The translations under genes and the position numbers were made by a program. DNA of 64,000 bases from CAWCDJ01 sp963796485 (GTDB lineage Bacteria; Acidobacteriota; Terriglobia; Bryobacterales; Bryobacteraceae), in contig CAWCLV010000007.1 in the NCBI GenBank assembly GCA_963796485.1, forward strand, positions 273,568-337,567, given 5' to 3'. This document shows positions 46,107-54,121 of the stretch, piece by piece. Each line of letters begins with the position of its first letter. The stretch's first letter is position 1. The notes below the pieces were generated by a model. That model was not told the DNA's origin. It worked only from the letters and a program-made list of their open reading frames with translations, and ran no database searches.

Positions 46107-47910
46107 TCCAGCCAGCCTCGCGCGCGGGCGCTTCACGTATTTCCCCGTCGTGCCGGGTCGGCTGGAGTTTGCCATCGAAGTGCGGCGCGCCATCCTGGAA
46201 CAGCATCCCCAGGTGCTGGCCCTGGAACTCCCGGTGACCCTGCAGCCCGCCTGGGTCAAGGCTGTGGGGCGCCTGCCGGAGTTTTCGCTCATCTTCTACC
46301 CGGATGAGTCCGGGGGCGAGGACGAAGCGGTTTACGTCCCGGTGGAGCCGGCCGACCCTTTCACGGAAGCGGTGAGGACCGGGCTCGAGGTGGGCGCAGA
46401 AATTGTGTTTGCCGACCCCGAGGCGGCCCGCAGGCCGCACCTGAAGGACAACTATCCGGACACCTACGCCATACGGCACATTGGCCTGGACCGCTATATA
46501 GAGGCGTATCGCGTCTACCCGCAGCCGCGGTCGGAGGAACTCTCGCGGCATGCCGCCGGGATCGCCTGGAAACTTCAGGGCCTCGATCCCCAGGCTTCCG
46601 TGCTCGTGGTGGTCTCGTTGAACCTGCTCGATCCGCTGCTCGACGCGATGGAGGAGCCGCAGCCTCACCCGGCCGTGCGGACCTCGCGCGAGGGTGTAGA
46701 GGTTTTCAACCCGCATCCGGAATCACTCGGAGAGATTGCCGCGGAATATCCGTTCCTGCAGTGGCGGTACGAACAGTTCCGCCCTCAACTGGCCGACGCC
46801 AACCTGATCGACCGGCGCCATGCGCAACTGGCGGTCTTCCGGGAGGCGGAAAAGGAGTACGAAGCCTCGACGGGAGAGCGCATCGCGCACTGGCAACGCC
46901 GGCTGCTGGCGCGGTATACGCGAAACCTCGCCCTGACCGCGAACGATCTTGCCGCCGGCATTTTCGATCTCGCGGTGGCGGCGCGTTCGATTGCGGACGA
47001 CAATTACGCGTGGGACGTCTGGGAGACGGCAGGGCGCTATCCACCTCAGCGCACGGAAGCGGAAGTTCTGACGGTGAAGATTTCCGGCGACGAGATTTGG
47101 ATGGACACACGCCGCATCCGTCTCCGCCGGCGGCTTCCCAGTACCAAGCGCCGCTTGCGGCCGTCCGGTCTCAAGCCGCGGAAAAAGGAAAAGATCCGGG
47201 GCGAGTGGGCCAGCGAGCTGAATGGCGGAAGCATCTGCTCGTATCCTCCGGAAGACCTGGTGGTCGAGGATTACGGCCGCTTCCTGAAACGCAAAGGGAA
47301 AAGCATCCTCTCGGAGGAGCGGGTTCGCGTAGAGCCGTTCACGACTTCCATTCTGGACGGAATCGACATGCGCGAGACGATCCGGAAGTGGTACGAACAC
47401 CGCGTCTACGTGCGCCAGTTCCAGAAGATTCAGGGCGAGGTCGGGTCGGTGGTGGTGATCTTCGACGAGGATCGCGATAACCGTTACGCGTACCTGACCA
47501 CCTGGCTGGGCGAGAATCAGAACGAGTCCGACATGGCATTCTACTCCACCCCTCCGTTCGACAACCTGGTGGGACCGGGGATCGGGCGGGCGGAGTATGG
47601 TGGCTTCCTCATGAGCCTGCCGCCGCGGCGCATGTACGACGTCTGGCAGGATGCCGACTACGAGTTCGCCGAATCCAAATCCGAACGGCTGCTCCTGGCT
47701 GCCCTCGACTACTCGATCCACCACTACGTCGTATATGTCGCGGCCCGGCCGCCCCGGAGCATCTTCAAGACGATTGCTTCACGGGTGGGCCGGACGATCA
47801 TTTACATCCCGATCGGGCAGTTGTCGCCCGTGTCGCTGAAGAAGATCCGGGTCGTCCACGTGCTCGACAGCTACGATAAGCGGGAGATCGCCCGCGATTA
47901 TCTCTGGTAG
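46075..47910 (+). CDS. Large protein partnered with the MoxR-like ATPase, unknown
   Basis: Not recognised with certainty. It has 611 residues from the ATG at 46075, 32 bp inside the ATPase gene. No signal peptide or membrane helix. Region 1 (about 1-210) is alpha/beta with FTYFPVVPGRLEFAIEVRRA and ILEQHPQVLALELPVTL, a pattern that recalls TraB/TIKI or ChaN-like domains that begin with a conserved Glu; this is a weak impression. A middle helical and basic part (RIRLRRRLPSTKRRLRPSGL) is followed by a C-terminal alpha/beta region with VGSVVVIFDEDRDN, YGGFLMSLPPRRMYDVWQDA and RTIIYIPIGQLSPVSLKKIR. Likely the substrate or effector of the ATPase. Confidence 0.82.
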   Translation: MPGEIDLPIPDPASLARGRFTYFPVVPGRLEFAIEVRRAILEQHPQVLALELPVTLQPAWVKAVGRLPEFSLIFYPDESGGEDEAVYVPVEPADPFTEAVRTGLEVGAEIVFADPEAARRPHLKDNYPDTYAIRHIGLDRYIEAYRVYPQPRSEELSRHAAGIAWKLQGLDPQASVLVVVSLNLLDPLLDAMEEPQPHPAVRTSREGVEVFNPHPESLGEIAAEYPFLQWRYEQFRPQLADANLIDRRHAQLAVFREAEKEYEASTGERIAHWQRRLLARYTRNLALTANDLAAGIFDLAVAARSIADDNYAWDVWETAGRYPPQRTEAEVLTVKISGDEIWMDTRRIRLRRRLPSTKRRLRPSGLKPRKKEKIRGEWASELNGGSICSYPPEDLVVEDYGRFLKRKGKSILSEERVRVEPFTTSILDGIDMRETIRKWYEHRVYVRQFQKIQGEVGSVVVIFDEDRDNRYAYLTTWLGENQNESDMAFYSTPPFDNLVGPGIGRAEYGGFLMSLPPRRMYDVWQDADYEFAESKSERLLLAALDYSIHHYVVYVAARPPRSIFKTIASRVGRTIIYIPIGQLSPVSLKKIRVVHVLDSYDKREIARDYLW

Positions 47911-47919
47911 CCCCGTTAA

Positions 47920-48972
47920 TTAATTGCAGAAAGCCGACTCCAGGCTGCGTACCTTGGCCGAAAGGGTGGTCCGTTTCAGGCGCAGCATCTCGGCAGCGGC
48001 CTTCTTGTTGCCGCCCGTCTTTTGCAGTGCCTGCTCGAGAATGCTGCGTTCGATGAACGCCAGTGTCTGCTCGTAGTCGAGGCCGCCGTCCGGCACGGCC
48101 ACGAAGGGCGCGGCACCCGCCGAAACGCGCGGCCGGCCCGCCGCCGGGAGCGGAAAATCTTCGGGAACCAGCAGCAGGCGTTCGCCGCTCAAGGCGATCG
48201 CCATTTCAACCGCGTTTTCCAATTGTCGTACATTCCCGGGCCAGCTATGGTTCGACAGCAGATCCTTGGCTTTGGGCTCGATGCGCTTCAGCGGCAGATC
48301 CTCCATCCGGCAGATCTTCCCCACAAAGTGGTCGGCGAGAAGCGGGATATCGCCGGGCCGCTCCCGAAGCGGCGGCATCCGCAAGGGGACCACGTTCAGC
48401 CGATAGTAGAGGTCTTCGCGGAACCTGCCCTGCGGGATGCGCTCCTCGAGGTCGCAATTTGTGGCGGCCACCACCCGGATATCCACACGGATCGTCTCCG
48501 AGCTGCCGAGCCGCTGGAATTCCCTCTCCTGCAGGACCCGCAGGAGTTTGGCCTGAAGATCCAGGGGCATTTCGCCGATCTCGTCGAGGAATAGAGTTCC
48601 GCCGTGGGCCTCTTCGAAGCGGCCGGTCCGGTTCTGCACGGCGCCGGTGAATGCCCCGCGAACATGGCCAAACAGCTCCGCTTCCAACAGGTTATCCGGA
48701 AGCGCGCTGCAATTCACGGCGACCATTCGCGCACTCCGCCTTCCGCCGGCCATATGCAGCGCCCGGGCAGCTATTTCCTTACCGGTTCCGGTTTCCCCGG
48801 TGATCAAGACCGTGGCGCGCCGGCAAGCGACCCGGTGGATGATATGGCTTACCAGGCGCATGGCGGGAGAGTCCCCGATCAATTGGCGTTCCCAGTCTTC
48901 AGGGCTGACGGTCTCGGCCAAGCGGACGAGGCTCGTCAACTCTCTGGCTTCCCGGAGCGGTATTCCTTGCAT
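47920..48972 (-). CDS. Sigma-54-dependent activator without receiver domain
   Basis: Enhancer-binding protein of the NtrC/FleQ class, 350 residues. A short N-terminal stretch (about 30 residues, no phospho-acceptor) precedes the AAA+ domain: GETGTGKE (59-66), the sigma-54 contact loop GAFTGA (106-111), and GTLFLDEIGEM (125-135). It ends with a Fis-type HTH (LQKTGGNKKAAAEMLRLKRT). Lack of a receiver means activity is probably set by amount or by a partner. It ends 9 bp from the convergent 611-residue gene. A good sigma-28 promoter lies just upstream, so FliA probably drives it. Flagellar class-II regulation is the likely role. Confidence 0.92.
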   Translation of the reverse strand: MQGIPLREARELTSLVRLAETVSPEDWERQLIGDSPAMRLVSHIIHRVACRRATVLITGETGTGKEIAARALHMAGGRRSARMVAVNCSALPDNLLEAELFGHVRGAFTGAVQNRTGRFEEAHGGTLFLDEIGEMPLDLQAKLLRVLQEREFQRLGSSETIRVDIRVVAATNCDLEERIPQGRFREDLYYRLNVVPLRMPPLRERPGDIPLLADHFVGKICRMEDLPLKRIEPKAKDLLSNHSWPGNVRQLENAVEMAIALSGERLLLVPEDFPLPAAGRPRVSAGAAPFVAVPDGGLDYEQTLAFIERSILEQALQKTGGNKKAAAEMLRLKRTTLSAKVRSLESAFCN

Positions 48973-48989
48973 GTGGCTGATCCAAGCAT

Positions 48990-49016
48990 CTATCGGCGGA
49001 ACGGCGGCGGAGTTTA
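48990..49016 (-). promoter_or_regulatory. Sigma-28 promoter of the sigma-54 activator gene
   Basis: Minus strand: TAAACTCC (49016-49009), 11 bp, GCCGATAG (48997-48990). The consensus is TAAAGTTT-N11-GCCGATAA, so the -10 matches 7 of 8 and the -35 5 of 8 with exact spacing. Expected start of transcription about 11 bp before the ATG at 48972. Confidence 0.65.
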
Positions 49017-49047
49017 TGCGCGATCATAAATTTCCTGAAATTTTCAT

Positions 49048-49075
49048 TAAAGTGCAGCTCGAAAGCGGACGATAT
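49048..49075 (+). promoter_or_regulatory. Sigma-28 promoter of flgM operon
   Basis: TAAAGTGC (49048-49055), 12 bp, GACGATAT (49068-49075): 6 of 8 matches in each half to the FliA consensus, spacing one base longer than ideal. It lies 28 bp before the flgM start and is divergent from, and partly overlapped by, the leader of the sigma-54 activator. Confidence 0.6.
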
Positions 49076-49102
49076 GACATTCAGCCACATTGGCGAAGCA
49101 GT

Positions 49103-49408
49103 ATGAGAATCTACGATCGAAGTCTGACGGGTACGGGGACAGCGGAGACGGGAAAATCCGTCGAAGCACAACGGCCGGACGAGGCACGCGGCGGCAAGGC
49201 GGCGGCGAGTTCGGGAGGAGGTGGCGACCGGGTGGAACTCTCCGGAACGCTGGACCGGCTGTCTCACGCGCTAGCCAAGTTCGGCAGCGCCAGGGATGCC
49301 AAGGTACAGCAATTGGCCGCGCAATACCAGAGCGGAAACTATCAGCCGGATTCGGCGGCGACCGGCCGGGCCATGGTTTCAGAGGCATTGGCCGCTGGAG
49401 GAAAGTAG
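49103..49408 (+). CDS. flgM: Anti-sigma-28 factor FlgM
   Basis: Binds FliA until hook completion lets it be exported. It has 101 residues. I chose the ATG at 49103 (MRIYDRSLTGTGTAETGKSV) because of the promoter just upstream. The N-terminal half is disordered and Gly/Ser-rich. The C-terminal sigma-binding half shows VELSGTLDRLSHALAKFGSA then AKVQQLAAQYQSGNYQPDS, the classic V-x-L-S and V-x-x-L-x-x-x-x-x-x-G-x-Y pattern. Followed by flgN-like, flgK and flgL, as in many bacteria. Confidence 0.87.
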   Translation: MRIYDRSLTGTGTAETGKSVEAQRPDEARGGKAAASSGGGGDRVELSGTLDRLSHALAKFGSARDAKVQQLAAQYQSGNYQPDSAATGRAMVSEALAAGGK

Positions 49409-49409
49409 G

Positions 49410-49757
49410 GTGGCGCCCGGTTCCATCGAGGGTCTTCTGGCCGGCCGCGAGATGACGGAACGGGCGTGCCGCATTCTGGAGTCGCCTACCGCGGAAAACC
49501 TCGAAGCATGCCGGATCCTATTGGAGACCGCGGTCGGAAAGGTGCAGTGTTTAAAGCTCGCAAGCCCCGATTCGGGGGCCCGGGCCGAAGTCTTACGGCT
49601 GCGGAACGTCGTACGCCGGGCTGCGGCGCTGTTGCAGAACGCTGCTGAGTATCACACCGGCTGGACCCGGCTGCTCGGAGTCCGATCCGGCGGGTATGAG
49701 CGAAGCGGCGAGCCGGCCGGGATTGCCCGCCGGCCATCGGTCTCTCTGGAGGGGTAA
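49410..49757 (+). CDS. Probable FlgN-type chaperone
   Basis: It has 115 residues from a GTG at 49410 with GGAGG about 9 nt upstream. All-helical, low similarity to known families: RACRILESPTAENLEACRIL, ETAVGKVQCLKLASPDSGAR and VRRAAALLQNAAEYHTGWTR. FlgN, the export chaperone for FlgK and FlgL, is normally encoded between flgM and flgK and is poorly conserved, so position and helical character make this the likely function. The assignment is inference. Confidence 0.72.
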   Translation: MAPGSIEGLLAGREMTERACRILESPTAENLEACRILLETAVGKVQCLKLASPDSGARAEVLRLRNVVRRAAALLQNAAEYHTGWTRLLGVRSGGYERSGEPAGIARRPSVSLEG

Positions 49758-49763
49758 GCTGCG

Positions 49764-51203
49764 ATGTCCAGTATTCTCAGTAGCCTGCTTTCAAGCGCCA
49801 ACACGCTATCGGCTTACAACCAGGTGCTGGCGGTGACGCAGAACAATGTGGCGAATTCCTCGACCCCGGGATACGCCAAGCAGCGCCAGACTTTGTTGGC
49901 GATGGCATTCGACCCGGCTTACGGCTTAAACGGCGGGGTTCGCGCAGGCGAAGTGCAGAGCATGCGCGACGAATACGCCGAGACCTCGGTGCGGGGCCAG
50001 ACTCTCCAGTTGGGAGCGGCCCAACAAAACGTCACCAGCTATTCCGCGCTCCAGGGGCTCTTCGACATTTCAGGCAATTCCGGGATTCCCAAGGCCCTGA
50101 ACAGCCTGTTCGACGCCTTTTCGGCCTGGGCGCAGTCGCCCGCCGATACGGTGGCCCGGGAGACAGTGATGGACCGCGCGACCGACCTGGCGACCGCCTT
50201 TCAACACACTGCGGACGGGCTCACTAGCGTCGCCCAATCCACGGAGGAGCAAATACAGCAGACGGTTGCTACCGTAAACCGCCTGTCAGGGCAACTGCGC
50301 GACCTGAACGCGAAGGTCTTGAACAACTCGATTTCCGACGCCGGGCTCGACGCGCAGGTAAATGCGACGCTGGAGCAGCTATCGCAATATGTGGATATCA
50401 CCGCCCTGAAACAGGAGGATGGCACCGTCACCGTGCTGATGAACGGCCAGACTCCGCTGGTCATGGCCGACCGCCAGTACAACCTCTCTTATGACCTGTA
50501 CCAGCCGGACACTCCGCCGCCCACCTATTCGGATGCGCGCCCTCTCGCCCGCGTCAAGGCGTCCGACGGCTCCAATATTACGGCCGCCACAGACGGCGGC
50601 ACTTTGGGCGCCCTGCTGGACTTCCGGAACCGGGTGCTGCCCTCGTACAACGGCAGCGCCTACCAGCCAGGCGATCTCAATACGCTGGCGACGCAGATGG
50701 CCGACCGGATCAATCAACTGTTGACCGCAGGGCAGGTGACCGGCGGCGCCACTCCGGTGTACGGGTCCCCGCTATTCACCTACGATCCCGCCAACCCCAC
50801 CAACGCGGCACAGTCGCTTACGGTGAACCCCGGCCTCACCTCGGATCAACTGGCGGCGATCGACCCAGGCCCGCCGTCGGTCGCGAATGGCATTCCGCTG
50901 TCGCTATCCGGCCTGTCGGATCCGAACAGCTCGGCCGACGAGGTCAATGGAGCCAGCTACAACCAGTTCTTCGGCCTGATGGCGGCCCGCGCAGGCAACG
51001 GCTTGAACGACGCCCAGAGTGCCACATCGGTGCAGCAATCGGCGGTAGCCCAAGCCAAGCAACTGCGGGACCAGATGTCGGGAGTATCGCTGGACGAAGA
51101 GGCCACCATCCTGCTCCAGTTCCAGCGGGGTTACGAGGCCAATTCCAAGCTGATCAGCGTCCTGAGCCAACTCACCGAGGTGCTGATCCAGATGATTCAG
51201 TAG
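49764..51203 (+). CDS. flgK: Hook-filament junction protein FlgK
   Basis: First hook-associated protein, 479 residues. The N-terminal LLSSANTLSAYNQVLAVTQN and NVANSSTPGYAKQRQTLLAM, the middle QADNTVARETVMDRA-like region, and the C-terminal LDEEATILLQFQRGYEANSK with ISVLSQLTEVLIQM are diagnostic. Six bp after the FlgN-like gene. Confidence 0.95.
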   Translation: MSSILSSLLSSANTLSAYNQVLAVTQNNVANSSTPGYAKQRQTLLAMAFDPAYGLNGGVRAGEVQSMRDEYAETSVRGQTLQLGAAQQNVTSYSALQGLFDISGNSGIPKALNSLFDAFSAWAQSPADTVARETVMDRATDLATAFQHTADGLTSVAQSTEEQIQQTVATVNRLSGQLRDLNAKVLNNSISDAGLDAQVNATLEQLSQYVDITALKQEDGTVTVLMNGQTPLVMADRQYNLSYDLYQPDTPPPTYSDARPLARVKASDGSNITAATDGGTLGALLDFRNRVLPSYNGSAYQPGDLNTLATQMADRINQLLTAGQVTGGATPVYGSPLFTYDPANPTNAAQSLTVNPGLTSDQLAAIDPGPPSVANGIPLSLSGLSDPNSSADEVNGASYNQFFGLMAARAGNGLNDAQSATSVQQSAVAQAKQLRDQMSGVSLDEEATILLQFQRGYEANSKLISVLSQLTEVLIQMIQ

Positions 51204-51224
51204 CACTGACGAGGAGGATTCCAA

Positions 51225-52145
51225 ATGATCAGCAGTCTCGACCCAACATCGGAATTGTTTCTGGCGAACGTCGGCAGGGTGCAGGACCGGCTCGCGGCGG
51301 CAGACCGGCAGGTCTCTTCCGGCAAGCGCATCGCGACCCCCTCCGATGCGCCGGACCAGATCGACACCTTGTTGCAGTTGCGCGCGGCGGAGAGCCACAA
51401 CGTCCAGGTGCAGGCGAACCTGTCGCTGGCCCAGACCACCGCGCAGGCGGCCGATAGCACACTCAGTTCTTCCATCAAGCTGATGGACCGCGCCCTGGTA
51501 CTGGCGGCGCAGGCGGCCAGTTCCACGACGAGCGCGGCGAGCCGGCAGAGCATCGCCCAGGAAGTGGAGGGCCTTCAGGAAGAGATGGTCGCCAACAGCC
51601 GGACCGTGGTCCAGGGCCACTATATCTTCAGCGGAGATACCTACGATTCGCCTTCCTATGCGCTGGATCTCGCCGCGCCTGAAGGAGTGGATCAACTGAG
51701 CGCATCGCCGGCAACGTTCCGCATCGAGGATCCGGCCGGGGGGAGCTTTTCGGCGGGCAAAACGGCGCAGGAGATCTTCGACACGCAAAATCCGGATGGA
51801 ACGCCCGCGGCCGACAATGTTTTCAATGCTCTCAATACGCTCCGCCTGGCGCTCCTGAACGACGACACCGCGGGACTGACGGGTTCGACCGGTCTGATCA
51901 AGGCAGCTTCGGGCCACTTGAATTCGGAGCAGGCCTCTTACGGGTCCGTCGAGAACCGAATCCAGGATGCAGTGGCATTCGCCCAAAAATACGATGTGCA
52001 ACTGAAGACGGAAGTCAGCCAGATCGAGGATGCCGACATCACGTCGGCTGCGCTCGAAGTCACGGAAGCTACGACGCAGTTGCAGGCGGCCTTTCAGATG
52101 AAGGCGAAACTGCCGCACACCAGCCTCTTCGATTACCTGGGGTAA
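51225..52145 (+). CDS. flgL: Hook-filament junction protein FlgL
   Basis: Second hook-associated protein of the flagellin superfamily, 306 residues. LANVGRVQDRLAAADRQVSS, SGKRIATPSDAPDQIDTLLQ and SLAQTTAQAADSTLSSSIKL at the N-terminus, and ITSAALEVTEATTQLQAAFQ at the C-terminus, match FlgL. GAGGA lies 10 bp before the ATG. Last gene of the operon; flagellin itself is not in this window. Confidence 0.94.
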   Translation: MISSLDPTSELFLANVGRVQDRLAAADRQVSSGKRIATPSDAPDQIDTLLQLRAAESHNVQVQANLSLAQTTAQAADSTLSSSIKLMDRALVLAAQAASSTTSAASRQSIAQEVEGLQEEMVANSRTVVQGHYIFSGDTYDSPSYALDLAAPEGVDQLSASPATFRIEDPAGGSFSAGKTAQEIFDTQNPDGTPAADNVFNALNTLRLALLNDDTAGLTGSTGLIKAASGHLNSEQASYGSVENRIQDAVAFAQKYDVQLKTEVSQIEDADITSAALEVTEATTQLQAAFQMKAKLPHTSLFDYLG

Positions 52146-52261
52146 TGATCGTCCCTGCGGCCCCTGCCAGGCCGGAGGGCTAACTTAGCTAACGCTGGGC
52201 TAGCGCCGGGCTGGCGCGGATTTCTCATCGACTCGCCTTGGCGCAGCCTCTCAGTCTTGCC

Positions 52262-52283
52262 GTCTCGGCACTCTTGCCGAGAC
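52262..52283. terminator. Perfect 9-bp hairpin between flgL and acyl-CoA synthetase
   Basis: GTCTCGGCA-CTCT-TGCCGAGAC is a perfect stem with a four-base loop in the 174-bp gap between two convergent genes, so it could stop transcription from both sides. No T-run follows on either strand. The rest of the gap holds short GC-rich repeats such as gggctagcgcc/gggctggcgcg and no gene. Confidence 0.55.
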
Positions 52284-52319
52284 CTCCGCGTCGGCTGGAG
52301 AGCGGACGCGGCAGCTAAC

Positions 52320-54077
52320 CTACTCGCGGCCGGCGTAGAGTTCGGCGATGTGATCCTTGAAGTTCTCCATGGCGCGGGCGCGGCGGACCTTCATGGTGGC
52401 GGTCAACTCGCCCTGGTCGATCGAGAAATCGCGCGCCAGAACCCGGTATTTCCGCACCTGCTCGAAAGGGGCCAGTTGCTTATTCACGCGGGTCACGGCT
52501 TTATGGATCTCCGCCTGGATGGGCGGCGCGGAGGAAAGCTCGCCGGTCCAGCTCTCCATCCCCTTCAGCGCCTGGGCCGCAGGCTGATTGATGGTGAATA
52601 GAGCCGTCAGGAATGGCAGGCGGTCGCCGATCAGAAGCACCTGGCTGATCAGCGGCTCCATTTTGAAAAGGTTCTCCACGCGGGAGGGGTAAATCTTCTT
52701 GCCGGTCGAGGAAACAATCAGCTCTTTTTTGCGGCCGGTGATGAACAGGTATCCATCGCTATCCAGGTGCGCAATGTCGCCGGTATGGAGCCAGCCATCC
52801 CGCAAGACTTCGGCCGTGGTTTCCGGATCGTTGAGGTATTGGGAGAAGAGACAAGGGCTCTTGATCAGGAGTTCGCCCTCGCCGGAGGTCCGCACCTCGA
52901 CTCCGGGAAGCGGCTTGCCGATGCTGCCGGGCTTCGGCCGGTCGAGCGGGTTCATCGACGCCACGCCGCCCTCGGTAAGGCCATACCCTTCAATCAGGGG
53001 CATGCCGATCGCCTCGTAGAATTCGGCGAGGTCCTTGCTGAGCGGGGCGGCGCCGGAGGCAGCCACGCGAATGCGACCGCCAAACCGTTCGCGCACTTTG
53101 CGAAACATCAGACGGTCCGCGAGCTTCAACGGCACCCTGATATGCAGGGGCACGGGCTTCTGGTCCCGGCGGTAGCGGGCGGCCGCGAGCGCAAGGCCGA
53201 GCGCTCCGTAAAATGCCTTCCGGGCCGGAGCAGGCCGCTTCCGCAGTTCGGTGCAGATGGTGGAATAGATGCGCTCCCACATCCGCGGCGGGGCCAGCAA
53301 AACCGTCGGCCGCACTTTGCGGATCTCCTGCGGCAGCTTCATGAGGCTTTCCGCGAACGTAACCGGCATGCCGCAACGCAGGGGAAGCAATTCGATCACA
53401 ACCCGCTGTGCAATGTGCGCGGAAGGCAGGAACGCGATGGTGCGGTCTTTCGGGCCGATCGGCAGGACGGCGTGGCCCATGTCGATGTTGGAGACCAGGG
53501 CGTCATGGGTGACGAGCGCCATCTTCGGTTCACCGGTCGCGCCGGAAGTCAGGTACAGGATGGCGTGATCGGAGGGCCGGGTTTCGGAGACGATCTTCGG
53601 AAGCAGGCCGGGATCGCCGTCGAGGGCCGCTCGTCCCGCGGCTCGCAAGGCGGCCAGGGTGGTGGCCCCTTCAGCCTCGCCGGTGAGCAGGATCCAGTGC
53701 GTAACCGCCGCCCCGCGAAGAACTTCGAGGGTCTTGGGGTCTTCGACGAAGACGGCGCGGGCACCGGACGCTGCGAGGGTCTTTAACAGGTCGGGCGGCG
53801 GATAGCTGGGATACATCGCGGCAGCGATGGATCCGTTGGTCATAATTCCGAGATCGGCCAGGTAGAATTCCATACGGGTCTCGGAGTTGAGGGCCACTAC
53901 TTCACCCTTTCCAATCCCCAGGGTGCGGAGCCCGGCAGCGATCTCCTCGGCGGCCTGCTGGTACTCCGTCCAGGTAAGTGTGGCGTACCCGTCGCCGGAA
54001 GGCTGGCGTAACGCGGGGGCATCGCCGTAGGTCCGGACAGTCTCCTGCAGCACCTGGTAAACAGTACGGGAATTCAC
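52320..54077 (-). CDS. Long-chain fatty acyl-CoA synthetase (AMP-forming)
   Basis: Adenylate-forming enzyme that activates fatty acids with ATP and CoA, 585 residues. Motifs: AMP-binding LYLTSGATGEPKMALVTH (about 175-192), GYGLTEGGVASMNPLDRP, the ATP/substrate motif DGWLHTGDIAHLDSDGYLFI and the hinge GRKKELIVSSTGKKIYP. The C-terminal GELTATMKVRRARAMENF is typical of the FadD15-like long-chain group. The usual TSGTTG-x-PKG has Ala for the second Thr and Met for Gly, mild changes. Not linked to the flagellar genes. Confidence 0.93.
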   Translation of the reverse strand: MNSRTVYQVLQETVRTYGDAPALRQPSGDGYATLTWTEYQQAAEEIAAGLRTLGIGKGEVVALNSETRMEFYLADLGIMTNGSIAAAMYPSYPPPDLLKTLAASGARAVFVEDPKTLEVLRGAAVTHWILLTGEAEGATTLAALRAAGRAALDGDPGLLPKIVSETRPSDHAILYLTSGATGEPKMALVTHDALVSNIDMGHAVLPIGPKDRTIAFLPSAHIAQRVVIELLPLRCGMPVTFAESLMKLPQEIRKVRPTVLLAPPRMWERIYSTICTELRKRPAPARKAFYGALGLALAAARYRRDQKPVPLHIRVPLKLADRLMFRKVRERFGGRIRVAASGAAPLSKDLAEFYEAIGMPLIEGYGLTEGGVASMNPLDRPKPGSIGKPLPGVEVRTSGEGELLIKSPCLFSQYLNDPETTAEVLRDGWLHTGDIAHLDSDGYLFITGRKKELIVSSTGKKIYPSRVENLFKMEPLISQVLLIGDRLPFLTALFTINQPAAQALKGMESWTGELSSAPPIQAEIHKAVTRVNKQLAPFEQVRKYRVLARDFSIDQGELTATMKVRRARAMENFKDHIAELYAGRE

Positions 54078-54121
54078 TTAAAAGAATGTATCACGAGGGC
54101 ACTTCAGCCAATGGCGGTGCT

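Noticed and set aside
48063..48650. Plus-strand frame opposite the sigma-54 activator
   Set aside because: Arg/Pro/Ser-rich mirror of the conserved AAA+ coding region with no motif.
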